Made by a program: the position numbers and the translations under genes. Source: Lineus longissimus (lineage: Eukaryota > Nemertea > Pilidiophora > Heteronemertea > Lineidae). Taken from it: DNA of 64,000 nucleotides. Below the pieces are notes generated by a model. It had not been told where the DNA came from, made no database searches, and saw only the letters and a program-made list of their open reading frames with translations. How positions within the stretch are numbered: position 1 is the first letter of the stretch; each line of letters starts with the position of its first letter. Location: the NCBI RefSeq assembly GCF_910592395.1, contig NC_088312.1, forward strand, positions 9,920,001-9,984,000, read 5' to 3'. Below are positions 12,470 to 25,200 of the stretch, piece by piece.

Positions 12470-12610
12470 GATGATGAATCCACATCTCTCGGATGACCAC
12501 AGTCACTTGAGTTTACATCGTTTATCACCAGTATGAATCCATATTCGATTCCTCAGATGATCACATTAACCTGAGTTCCCATTGAATGGTTTATCACCAG
12601 TATGAATCCT
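12470..12610 (-). pseudogene. Zinc-finger linker relics
   Basis: Read on the minus strand, the linker and histidine pattern IHTGDKPF and a copy WIHTGDKR occur about 70 bases apart (12590-12609 and 12521-12540). No intact C2H2 finger remains. They may derive from a zinc-finger gene related to the one at 13.7 kb, or be part of a mobile element tail. Confidence 0.35.
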
Positions 12611-12635
12611 GGCTAACAGAAGCCCAAGGCAGGGA

Positions 12636-12652
12636 CCCCCCCCCCCCCCCCC
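12636..12652. repeat. Poly-C run
   Basis: Seventeen C in a row; a likely site of length error in assembly. Confidence 0.85.
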
Positions 12653-12718
12653 AGACCCCCTTCACAAATCCTACAGGGGGTCGTCCCTTTTTAAAAAATC
12701 TAAAACTGTTAACTACTA

Positions 12719-12874
12719 TAGGGTGGCCCAGAATTATTTTCCCTTACACAATGGATACGCAATAGAATTCTACAAACTCGCCCCAGTGCCAAAATTTAAG
12801 GAACGAAATCAGCGCCTCAGTGTCAAGATTGTAGAATTCTATTGTGCAAGAGAAAATAATTCTGGGGCACCCTG
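12719..12874. mobile_element. Tc1/mariner-like MITE
   Basis: A 156-base element flanked by TA on both sides (12717-12718 and 12875-12876). Ends are near-perfect inverted repeats: AGGGTGGCCCAGAATTATTTTC at left, and CAGGGTGCCCCAGAATTATTTTC in the reverse complement of the right, extending on through a shared CAATAGAATTCTACA block. It is too short to code; mobilised in trans if at all. Confidence 0.88.
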
Positions 12875-13714
12875 TAGTAACCAAATCCACGCGCGCATTT
12901 AGGAACTCTTGAACGGTGGCGTCACCTGTTATTACTAGAAGAACTCCGACATCCCTCAATGTGTGTATCGAGGATGTGACAAATCGCGACGTGGCGCGTG
13001 TTATGTTTTTGAATGCGCCTAACGTTAATTGTCCAATTTTGTCTCCCCGGCCCTGTTGGAATGATACTGATAGATGCTCAGTCGTTGGTAAATCGATAAA
13101 ACCAAGATTTTAAGAGCTATCATACTAAGGTGAGTAAAATGAGATGATAAATGAAGAAAATACTACTTTTCATGTCATTACAATACATAGGGGCCTACAT
13201 GTATACTACATACATAGGCCTAGTGCATGGGTGGTGGTGAAAACGGAAATATAGTCTCTCGCATCAAATTCCATTACAAATACAAATGCCTGCGGGTGAA
13301 ATAGGCCTATACTTCCTGTGAACAGGCCACTTATCCAGACCCGCAAACTCTTTAAGCCAATAATTCCCCCCGAAACCTAGGGGCAAAGCCTAGGCCGGCT
13401 ATGGATGGATGCTGATTAACCAGCAGAGGATGAGGGGGAGAGCCAAAGCCCCCATGGCCACATTTATTGACCTTAAGTTGCGCCGAATAATGTTGTTTTG
13501 CCCCCCCCAAGCCAAGACAAAAAAGCGAGCTACCTGATAGCCCCCTGGCCCTGCATGTGGTCTCCTGACAGATAACGATTAAGTGATACAGCCAAAGCAA
13601 AATATTGGCCACACTAAAAACTGTTTGTTTTCCTGTCTTCTCTATCATCACATCCACACTTACAGTTCCATTTACCACTAATGATCCTTTTTCAGTTGGT
13701 TTAATGCATACAAC

Positions 13715-16700
13715 ATGGCCACCACTGGGCGTCTGCGGTCCATGGTAGAAGACGTCAAAGTCAAAGGGGAGCATTTCCAGTCAATCCTTCAGCACTACTC
13801 GGCTGAACTCATTGCCATATCTATTGCGACAGAGTCAATAGAAAATGTTTTGGAGGCTAAGAACTCGGAAATATGTCACCTCCAGGACACCCTGCGTGGA
13901 AAAAACAAGGCTTTGGCAGCATTGAAGCAACAGCAGAAAATGACAGAACTTATGTTCATCGACGAAAAAATTGATTTGAGAGCAAAGTTTGTTGAAGAGC
14001 AAAGGGGTTTACAGGCACAATTGTCTGCTGCACAGATGGAGAATCAGAACCTTAAGAGTGAATTGTCTGCTGCACTCGCGGTCGTAAATGCCCAGGACAG
14101 AACCCTTGGGACAGTCTTGCACGTTGTGAAAAGGGAAGATGTGCCGGAGGATGGTAAGCAAATTTCGCAGGTGAGTGTGTCAGTCATGTGTTTCGAAGTG
14201 CATATTTATAGGGAGACTGGAGGCAGCCATATGACTGTCTCCGAGTACATGTAGGTCAGTACTTATCTCACTTGTATGATGGCAGTTTTTTATCACTGAG
14301 ACCATATTTCTTTCACACTCACAGTCAAGAAAGTACATGTTTTTCCTCTTTTTATTACAGTGTTCCATTGTCCAATCATCACCACCTCCAGCCACCCAAA
14401 GCTGTAACACTTTGCCTGAATTCGTTGTGTTGAATGAAGAAGCCGGACAGAGACTTTCGGCCATGAAAAAAGAGCTGGGAAGTTCTGTTAGTCATCTGCA
14501 GATGACATCTGAAGATCTAAGTTCAGACCATCCTGGATGTAGCTCTGCTGCATTGACATCTGAGGAGAAAGTTGTCCTTACTGACCCAAGCAATAACATC
14601 TCGCGTAATGATGTTACCAACACCTCAGCTGTTGCACTGCCAAATACAATGACTGGCTCTTCTGATGCAAGTGACCCAGCCCTTCGAAACCAGCCTGTGA
14701 TGAAAACTGTGCCTGGCATGCCTGTTGTGATCCTACCTGTACCCTTACCAGTAAATGATGAGACAACCCAGCCACCTACTCAGTCACATGCGATATCGAA
14801 CATGTCCGAAATGGCCGTGCCTCATAAAAGTAATCTCAGAAATGTTTTCAGAACTCTGATTTCGGAATTAAATTCTTCAACCTCGGAAGATTTTGGCTTT
14901 GACCCTGAATCCAGTACTGATGGAGGCAGTGAAATCTCGAGCACACAACCTCAGACAAACAAATCAACGACAAGGCTGAGTTATGATCTAAAGACTTGTT
15001 CAGTTGTCCTGGAACGATGTGAAATCGATCCCTCTTGCGATGTGCAATCATTGAACGCCGACAGTCATTCCAATCAACCAGTTCCAGTTGTGTCAAGTGA
15101 AGAACAAGTTGGTTCGCATGATGAGGTCATTGATCCTAGTGAGTTTTCGAGTAGTGATCATCGTGAGGGAGGGACAGAGGATTTGGTAAATTCGGACACG
15201 GCTTACGGACCAGAATTTGATGATTCAGATCAATCTGACCCTTCTTGGCTGTCCCCTCCAACTCGCAACCCTGTACTATCGCATGGATGTGAACCTGCTA
15301 GAAAGACACAGCGACAAGGCCTATCAAAGCGAGCTCTTTCTGAGAGTCCATCGAAGAGACCATCAGTGAGCAAGAGAGCTCCCTCTGCTGCAGCTGGCTC
15401 GGCCGCCCAAGCCGAGAGGCAAAAGGTAAACCTGCGATAGGTAGCTTCAAAACTATCCAAATTATTCCAATCATTTTGAATTTCCTGGTGATATTTGATA
15501 ATGATTGAACATGGTATAAACTGTGCAGACAGTCGCAACACAGCTCTTGGTGAGTCTTGCATGGCTATTTGTATAGGAGCCAAGCAGCTGAATATCATGT
15601 ATTGTTAGAAGCAGCACTTTAAATTGCTATCGGTAGTTCACAAGCTTATCAATCAAGATCATATGTATTGTTAGTCGTCGGGCAGGAAGACTAGTATAGG
15701 ACTTGTGTTTGATTGATTAGCCCAAGTTGTAAATTAGCCTAAATTCATTATGATGACACCTCGTGATGTTAGTGCAGGTTGGGTTAGAAAACTATTGCAC
15801 ATGAATAAATCATTCATTCATTCATTCTGGTCTCATTTTGTTGGTAATATATATGTGATTGAGCCAAAAACTTCAGCCAAACACTTGATGTTGTACACAG
15901 TACAAAATGAGGTCCTGGATGTGTTTTAAGTATTTAACAGGATAGTTGTAGGATCAAAAAGTGATGCCTGCCTGCTGTTTGTTTATAGAAGGGATATGGA
16001 TCAAATGTAGAGGAAACTGCATTATTATGATAGCATCCTGCAACACCCAGAATGCGAAATATTGAATGATGTGTCTTTCTGGAGACTCGATGAATTAGCC
16101 AATAATCGAATTCAACTGAAAGATCGTCCCACTGAGGTAATGGATGATGATGGTCCCATGACATCCCTGTCTGCAGAAATAGAATCCAATCTCAGGTCCT
16201 ATGGTTGTCGGGTGAGGGGCCCATTGCACCAATGAACATTGCAAATGGAAACGTACGTGAGTGATCCTGAAGCTAACTACTTTCTTGATTTCACAAGTTA
16301 TCTGTGTTGTGTCTTTCCAGGAACTTGATGGATCTTTCAGTTATCAAATTGAGCAGGAAGATCGTCCCAGTGGGGTAATAAGAGATGATGGTACCATAAA
16401 CTTAGGAAGAGAGTCCAATCGCAGCACCTATGATTGTCAAAGATGTGGAAAGAACTTTTTACGGAGAGATCATTTCACTGTACACATGTTAACCCGCTGT
16501 GGCTGGTTTGAGAAAAAATTTGCAGGACAGAATGTCAAAACCAATACGTGTGAAAAACCTTTCGAATGTACAGTCTGTATGAAGCCTTTCCCATGCATGT
16601 TGAAGTTAATTGAACACATTAAAATTCACACTGATGAAGCTTTCAGATGTCAACACTGTAACAAGGCTTTTCCGCGCAAGTACCAATTGATAAATCATGT

Positions 16701-17040
16701 TAAAACTCATATGCCTACCAGGGAAAAACAACATACATGCCAAAGGTGTGTGAAGTCTTTCTGTACAAAGGCCAGCTTGATGGCGCATCTTCGAATCCAC
16801 ACTGGTGAAAAACCTCATCAATGTCCACACTGTGAGAAGGCCTTCTTTCAGGTAGGTAACTTGAGAGGGCATGTTAGAAGAATTCACACAGGTATAAAGT
16901 CTTTCACGTGTACTTTGTGCAAGAAGGGATTTTCCCATGAGCGTGATCTGAAGAGACATGTATTTGGAGTACACCGGGTGGAAAACCTTATAAATGTTCA
17001 CACTGTAAGAGAGAATTATCTGACAAAGGCAGCGTATTGA
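13715..17040 (+). CDS. Coiled-coil and C2H2 zinc-finger protein, four exons
   Basis: Exons 13715-14170, 14361-15425, 16011-16211 and 16321-17040, all phase 0, give 813 residues. The start ATG has A at -3 and G at +4 and lies just after a splice acceptor (TTTTTCAG at 13694), so a 5'UTR exon lies upstream. Exon 1 (152 aa) is largely coiled coil; exon 2 (355 aa) is acidic, Ser/Thr-rich and probably disordered, with a basic stretch near its end. Exon 4 carries six fingers: the first is C2HC-like, the next five are C-x2-C-x12-H-x3/4-H with a TGEKP-type linker between the fourth and fifth. Probably a nuclear DNA-binding protein. Exon 3 is inferred from splice sites, an open 67-codon frame and similarity to the start of exon 4. 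The stop at 17038-17040 follows a one-base frameshift near 16975 that cuts off further fingers. A candidate AATAAA is at 17863. Orthology is not recognised. Confidence 0.82.
15806..15828 (+). repeat. ATTC microsatellite
   Basis: AATAAATCATTC followed by three more ATTC units in intron 2 of the zinc-finger gene; could be the tail of a retroposon. Confidence 0.6.
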
Positions 17041-17390
17041 AACATATCAAAGACCACACTCTTAAAATATATTACGCATGTCAACACTGTAAGATGGTTA
17101 TCTCCGACAAAAGGAGTGTTGTTAAACATGGAAGAATCCACTCTTGTGAAAACCTTATTAATGTTGACACTGTATGAAGGCTTTCTCACAGTGATGTAAC
17201 CTGTTAGGACTCCATCAGCAGAGAGAAATCAAATTCAAGTAATATTGGTGCGAGAGAGCATTTACAAACGAGGGAGAGTTGATAAGGGGTGTTCCAATCC
17301 ACATTGTTATAGATCCTTACAATAGGCCGCATTGTAGGAAAGCCTTCTTTTTCAAAGGCCACGGGACAGATGGTGAGATCTATCCAGGTA
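17041..17390 (+). pseudogene. Decayed zinc-finger array downstream of the stop
   Basis: Just past the stop of the preceding gene, other frames still encode C2H2 finger pieces. One frame gives a TGGKP-like linker, then YKCSHCK and H-x3-H (16978-17056), then YACQHCK and a second H-x3-H (about 17076-17140). After another shift there is HCMKAF (about 17165-17185), and near 17325-17350 PHCRKAFF. Frame breaks and in-frame stops show the array is no longer translated as one piece. The first break is consistent with loss of a single base in the linker after the sixth finger. Confidence 0.7.
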
Positions 17391-19268
17391 GTTTAATCCC
17401 ATAGGAATGTCCTCCCAGCTGGCCAGTGGCTAATCTGTTAATTATCTGATGAGCAAGCTATTGATGGTTTGTCTTTATATGTTCAACTGACTTTTATTTC
17501 AGGACATACATTCCCCCAGGTAGAGAAAGGGTGGGGAATTTGCTTGACTCTGTATGAATTTACGCTTTTGTTGCTGAATTAGGTATAATATTCTTTTTAA
17601 TATTATTAGTATATTAATATTATTTCAATCTAGATTTTTTTAAACTTGTAGATGTCAAGATTGAATTTTGGTCAATGATGCCTATGGGCTTTAAAAAAAC
17701 CCTTTCACGATTGTATTAACTGAGACACTGAGAAGGATCTTTGACGAGCACGGCTCGACCAATTTGTCAGTTGCCCAATATCTTAATCAAATAACATTAA
17801 TGTCCTGGACCAAATTAACTGTGTTTTTATGACAAAGTTCGACTCAAACATGTCAAAGCGACAATAAATGTAGTTGGCTCTATTTTAGCAAGTTTTCGTT
17901 GGTGTTATTGAATCAAGTCCATAGTCTTGGAGTGTGTCTGCCTGGGTTGGAAAGAATGCCTTTTTTTCGACAATTTATGCCAGACTGGGCATTATCATCG
18001 AATATGGAGTACAGTGCATCATTATCAGAAGTGACAATACTGGGCGTGGGTCTACTAGTCTTTGATGTATGCACTGATAAGAATTAAGAAAAGAACGCAA
18101 TCGATTCTTCAAATGTCAATATATTTTCTTAAAAATATATAATATATATTATGCTTGATTGCTTTATTGATTGATCATACAAATATCAAAACAAAGTCTT
18201 ACATTACAAATTTGTCAGCATATTCGAACAGAGGGGATAAAACCCTGCAAACAGCTCGTGAAACCAATTGCCCCTCATCACAATCTGAAACGAATGAGGA
18301 CAAGTCGGAGATGCCACACCCAATGCAATTGTCGGATTTCTCAAAATGACTTAAAACGAAAGTAGGCCTCCCCTATTCTCGGACAGGAGGCCGGGCATGA
18401 GCTGTGGCCTAATAAAAGTAATATACACCACAAAAACACCAAAATAAGTAGGAATTATTGACTTAAATCTGTCAATATTTATCTATAGCATCACTAGGAA
18501 ACCATTTTAACTCGGGTTTCGAAGGAATTATAACAGTAGAGGTCTTTAAGTTGAACGACGGGTGAGACAGTGGACGACAGGGGTGCACCCTTCATCACTG
18601 CTTCAGATTTAGTCGACTGCTTCAAACACATATTTCTCCGACAATGGACAGAACCTCTAGGCTTATGATACATAATTTTGATCCTGACATCTTGTGCTTC
18701 CTCTTATACCCGCTTGTCAATTCACAAGCACATTAAATCCGCCCTATACGGATAAAAGGTATCATCGAAATTGGAGGTGCCCTTCCTCGGGTAGCAGACG
18801 ATGGCTTGCGCCTCTGACGTTGTGGTCGTCGTTGAGACATTCTGTCTTTTATTGCGTTCACTCAATTTCATTGAACTTTCTTGATTTAATTACCTTCCTA
18901 TGTCTCAATTTCTTATTTTTGAAGAGAAGATATAGAACGAAAAACTGTAGTTAGTTTAATCTGTCTTTTATTGCACTAACGTAAATGTATGTTCACTTAT
19001 ATTTCATTTCACATTTGCATGTACAGTAGTAGGCCTACACTACAGTACTATCTGAACGTCAAAGGGAGAGATGTTTACATCTAATTTTTCTATTGCCGGT
19101 GAAAGTGGAGATGATATTATAGTAGGCCCATATGTACATGTTTATGCAGGTCTGCTAGCTCTAATCTCGGATCAGTGTTAGATTCGTTCATCCTGAAAGC
19201 ACCTATGATTCGGGCAGCAATCCTATGTGTGTAAGGACAATGACATGATACACCATATATAAAACGCC
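17391..19268. other. Spacer between convergent genes
   Basis: AT-rich; candidate poly(A) signal at 17863, an AT palindrome near 18120-18150, and dispersed repeat copy A. No gene. Confidence 0.5.
18697..18850 (+). repeat. Dispersed repeat, copy A
   Basis: About 154 bases sharing CCGCCCTATACGGATAAAA and GGCTTGCGCCTCTGACGTTG with the inverted copy at 28237-28390. No coding sense assigned. Confidence 0.75.
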
Positions 19269-19274
19269 TTTATT
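19269..19274 (-). promoter_or_regulatory. Poly(A) signal of the aminopeptidase gene
   Basis: AATAAA on the minus strand begins 14 bases past the TAG stop at 19288, implying a very short 3'UTR unless a more distal signal is used. Confidence 0.55.
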
Positions 19275-19287
19275 TAAAATATGTGTA

Positions 19288-22200
19288 CTACAAGACAGCT
19301 AATAAACTCCAGGTTAATATGAAACACAATTCAAATATTCTTGTGAAGACACTTGCAGCCGACGATTGACAGTTCCGTTCCTCTAGTATTGGTTCCGTCT
19401 TCGTCATTAACCAATCATATGCCAGTTTTTTCCCCTGGTTCCAGAGCACTGTGCCAATTCTAAACCTACACTGGCGGTTGTACTCATTTAGCCATGTGAT
19501 CTGAAGAAGAAAGGAAAGAAGTCCAAACAAACTGCAACGGGTTAAAAAAATTGACAAAAATCATGAAGCAGTTTCATACAGATTTAACGAGGCAACAGTA
19601 AACCATCCCTTCTATACTATTAATACCTCACCTGTTGTGGACTTAACATTTTAAAGTTGATCATTTTTGGCTCAAAAGGAATGAATGATATTGTCTCGAA
19701 TCTGTAGAACTGTTGGGTGTGGGTGGTGTAGTCGCGATCTGCAAGCGTCTGAAATAAGGCAGAGCAGTGATCGTAGAACAAAGGTTAAACAGTATAATAA
19801 AATCCTCCAATCTACCACCCACTATGTCAGCATGCACTAAGATCTGAGCTATTGGGTGGATTCCACAATGATGGTAATAACCTGTCCTCAAACACTATTT
19901 TGCAACTGGCAACAAAAATCTTAGTTGTCTAATGAGCAATTAGAAGGGGACGTGTATGGACAAAGAGGGACTTCAAGGAAAAGTTCGGTTGGGAAAATGA
20001 GTCACATCACAATCACATTAGCAACAAAAGGGAACGTATAGAAGTAAACGGAGTTTTTTTTAATCACCACCACTTTGATCCCTTACGATTTGATTTTTCT
20101 CTCCCATCCACGACTGGCTTTAGTGTATACTAATCCTCAGGCACTCACCTGATTGACTGCTTGAGTGACCATAACCACTGACTCAAGTCGGATACCAAAC
20201 TTCCCCAGCCTGTAGTATCCCGGTTCTGTAAGGATGAGCGACACCAAGATATCAACATTAGTGAGTTACTTCTCCCCTTGGAGTAACCAGCCTAAAAAGT
20301 TATCTGAATGCAAAATGATATTTTTGATGACAATTTAGATATACATGTACATGTAATAGCATTGGAAATACCTGTAATAAACATGTTGGTTTAGGCTCTT
20401 TTATAGAATAAACGGTCGTTCCTGCCTCCAGCACAGCATATATCATGATATAAGGAAAACATACACATTCATGCACTTACCGATAGTTTGGAAAATTCCT
20501 TCTTCAAAAAATCTTGTGTTGATAAAATCAGTTAGGCTTATATCTAAATTGACCGGCCCTGCAAGAGGAAAAGCGCATTATAACGGCACCTTCCTTCGGC
20601 AGGGATGGAATTTCATTCAACAACCAGGACAGAAGAGGGACAGAAAGTGCTAAATGTATTTTGAGGTTTTTCGACGTCTTAGAGATTTAGAGTTGTAAGT
20701 TAAAACAGTAACAATAATCGTGAAGGTATACACGTACATGTCTGTAGATGGATTTAGGGGGAATGCCCCCCAAGCGTATTCGAGTAAAAGGAATTCTAAC
20801 CTTCGTGAATATGGAGAAAGTGACCTATACCGTGACCAACCCCGTGCCAGAAATCATAACCTCCCTCCCACAGGTATCGTCGAGCAACGAAAGCGAGTTC
20901 TCGTCCTGAAAGGTGACCATATATATTATTGTAATTTTTTCTGATTACGTGGTCGGTAATTGTAGGAAGGGTATCTCTGGATATTCTGCAGCATCTTTTT
21001 GCCAGCGATCTACGGGGCATTGAATTAGTAAATTAAAAGGACTTCAAACTAATGTACCGGTTGCGGGTCAGAATAGACTTGCCAGAATTGTGCCTTCTCC
21101 CCCTTTAGACATGCCGGTCTACCGTCGTTGTGCGTACAGCCTTGACTATAGTATTGACATTCACTGCCGGAAGTCGGCATGCCTTTAAAAGTACTTTTGG
21201 TCAAAAGTTTCCGCCGAATCCATTGCGGCCTGTAATCGGCATATTGATCTGACTCCACTACATGTCCAAAAACTTACGAATGAGTTCAAGTTTAAAAACA
21301 TTACAGGAAACAGAGTGTAATACTTCATTTCATACATAAAAACAATATATACAGGAAGCACAGTTTTTAATATTCAGTTGGTCCTTCTCAGACGGAATTT
21401 GTCATTTTTGTTTAAAGTCGTCTTACCGTAGGTCCCTGGAATGAATATCGTTGATGCTACGTCAATGGAACCCATGAGAATCCTTGTATATGTGTCCTGA
21501 AGTATGGAGACGATGGTACATGTATCTGTACATGTACTATGATCATCGATAGGATAGTGCAATGTACATGTACTCGATACTTAAAAGAGCCTGGGTCCAA
21601 ATGTTACTTTCCAATCAGCAGCATCATCTTGTCTTAGTTTAAAGTAGATGACACTGAGCACTGGAAATGGATTTCAGTTCGATTCTTAATCAATTATGTA
21701 TGAAGCGAAAGAGGAGAATGTAAACCCTTCTCCGGCGAAAGGTATGGAATCTATATGAGCAACAAGAAAGTAACGTGTATGGAAAAATACGAGTCGACGC
21801 ATTTGATAACAGCCAAGTACGCTTTGTGTCGGCTATCATTGATGCCCTTTCTAAATAAAACATCTGTGCTATGTTTCTTGTTCGTTGCTTGCTAAATGCT
21901 TACAATCTCAATATCGCTTGGTGTCCCGAAGTGGAGGGTCCGAGTGACATCAATAGTGCCATCCCTGAAATATTAAAAAAAACCTGTAGGAGGGTTTTGA
22001 AAAGTACTAGTATTCTAAAACGCACTAGTTACACTGTATGTTTGACGTTTGAAGTTTGAAGTTTGAAGTGATTTAGAATTGAAATTGATATAATATATCG
22101 CTGTCCGCGCGTAATAGTTGTCTGACCAAACGCCGCTCGGGCGGGGCTGTTATTTCATTTTAGCTCCCCTCTCGTCGTTTGGTGAGACAACCAATACCTA

Positions 22201-25200
22201 CAGTTTGGTGTCAATTTCTTAAACCAAATACAGAGAATGGAGACTTACAGATACTGGCCGCCCGAGTCCACCAAGTACACTTCTTCAGTGGTGATAGGTT
22301 TGTCAGAGTCATTATTAACCTGGTAATGAATGATGGCTGCATGCTCTCCCACGGCCGACACTGTCTCGAAGGACGCACCCATATTCAGTGGAAGACGTCT
22401 GGAAAAAGTAGCTGACAAAATAGAAGGATTTTAAATGGGAACGATGAGACTACTTCTCATCATGAACTCTTGATCAGAAGGTGTGTAATGCAAAAATGCA
22501 TAACAACCGCCAAGCATTTTCCTAATGCTCTTTCATATCGGAGTACATCTTCATTTTACAGTATATAATCTATTGGCTCCAAGTAGATTGTGACTAACTT
22601 GTAACATGCTATTATCACAATTACCGCCAGCGGAAGCGGAACCATTATAGTGTCTGTGAGTGTTTATGTGTGCCAGTGTTCTCTCCAAAAGAGCAGGCCC
22701 CAACTGGTTTTCGTTTGGTTAGTCGTCACGTTATTGGTGAAAAGGAATACCATAATGAAAACACTGAAATAGATTAAGTCTGAAGCTGTCATTTTGCTGG
22801 GATTTCGACAATACATGGTTTCGGAAAGTTGTTTCCACAAACAGGGTCTAACCTTCTGTATTTCAGTAATTCTTTGGCTGCCGTCATCTCCGTCCACGTA
22901 ATGCCAGATTTGACTTCCCTCTCCAACCGAGACATGAAGTCAACGAACGCCACTGCGTCCCTCAACTGCAACGCAAGGAGCGCGCTGTCAGTTGCGATGC
23001 ACAGGTGCAAGATTAATAGGGAATCGACGCCCGCAGGCCAGGCGGTGAAGCTGAACATGGCCCATGTAGTACATAAATACCGTATCGTGGTTGCTTGCGG
23101 AGGAAAACAATTCTTTCCAATGACTTACTTTTAAATGTAATGTCGTTACACGTATCTGTAATCACGACTTCTCTTAGAAGTGTCGTACATATATCTCACT
23201 CTCGAAGAGCAGGAGGGGTGATACTTTTGGCGAGAACGGTACTCACGTAGGCTTTTTTCATACCGGCCTGCTCCACTTCGTTCTTCACACATTTCATAAA
23301 TGACACAGGATTCAACTCCTCATGGACCTTTTGCTGTAATGTATAGCACCTTATGTATACATCTAATCACTGCTAAGTCATTCGTATTTGTCTTTTGTTT
23401 TGAAGAATCTAAAGGCTGCGTAGGCTATACATTCCGTAGTTGGATATTGAATTTCACCGAATGGATCACCAGTAATGACCACAGGTAATTACGAACGGCG
23501 TACTGGTGGTCCAGAAAAAGTAGTAATGCTGTTTCTTTTGTTTTGACGAATCTGTAGGCTTTTGTAGGCTACCTTCCGAAGTTGGATATTGAATTTCACC
23601 AAATGAATCTTCCGGTATATATACGCTGTTCGTAATTACAGATGGTCCAGAAAAATAGAAATTCAGTTGTACACAATGCCGTTATAAAGTGCCGTTATAA
23701 TGTATATGAACCTGCTGCAGAAACGATTTCAATTTTTTGACGAACGGATGTACTCATTATTGGACAGAGAGAGTTTTGCTATTAGTGTTGAAGCGGTTTC
23801 TAGTATCCGTTGTATTGGTAAGTGGAACAGTCTTGCTCTCACCTCGCCAATGGCCAGCATGATGCCCGCATTATTGACGGCGTCTATCCACACGAACTGC
23901 ACCTCGGGGTCAGTGGAGAGCCTCTTGACATCTTCCAGGAATGTTCCGTACTCCTCAACCTTAAAGGGAAAAGCATGGCGTGAGGTATATGTGGGTTTAA
24001 ATTCCAATAAATCAATGTCTTTGAGTCTTCAGAAAAGCGGCACAAGAGCGGGTTGAATTAGACCGGGTCTGACCGCTTACACTGATCTCGGTGAACCCCT
24101 TTTATCGCGAGCCCTAAGTTCCATGTTGTAGGGCGTATATCATAAGTGGACTTCTTCAGTGGCAGTTGCATACTTTAGATATATAGCACGTTGCACGAAA
24201 CTTAATGTAAAAATGACGCCATTTTCTCCAAAGATGAGGTAACACTGAATGCTGTGTTTCTAAACCTCGTTTTGCGCCATTTAATTATTCTGACTCCGCC
24301 GTAACGCACTTACGACATCCTCTTCGAGATTGCTCTGTGAGTGTGAATGATTGCGTTTACTAATTTGAACATTTTCAACTACCAGAATATAAACAATAGC
24401 TCTCCTAAAAGTCCTCTTTTTTGTCGCGGCCGACTCAAACCTGCCATCAGTGTGAAACACTTGGCCAATGGAATTAAATGTAAAATCCCTCAGATCGAAA
24501 TTTGACCTCTTACCAAGTAGCTTGATCACGAAATGAAAACACTCAATACCAACAAATTTACTCTGCAATTCAAACGCAAGCGAAAATGAAAGTGGTCGAA
24601 AAGCTGCAATGAACATCATTCCGTTGTGACTTAGCCTGCATATCCCAAGAAATCGCTTTTTTGGGGAAGGACACGCTAACTTTATTCGAGATTTTTCTCC
24701 CTCCGCTACGCTGAAACGGTAAACCAGTAGATTCATCTGCCTGGGTCTGCGCATTTGTTTAACCATTGCAAAGAAATTCTGCGACAGTAATACAAAAGCA
24801 TTTTTCGTCTGTGGCGTATGAGATACAAAATACACAGAACCATTAGTCAAATAAAAACAACGTTTCGTCTTATTTTTCAAGTCTACATGTAAATGTACAT
24901 CATATATGATCAGATTTAGACCAATTCCGGGCGTAGAACACGTAAAATATACCTTCATCTGTTTTTTAAAGACTTGTGCCATAACGCTTCGGGCTTTCTT
25001 CCGCCTATCTGAAGACCTACATATTCGCCATTGAGATTTTCCATTACCTTCCAACCTCCAATTGATGATGCGACCCGTTTTCGTATTAAAAGCGACTAAC
25101 TTGCTAAATTTGCCTATTATCGCTAAAATAAAAGGCGACGCTAAGGCCTGAATTGTGTAAATGTTTCGCAATGGAACGGTCGAGTTGTGGGACAATTTAA

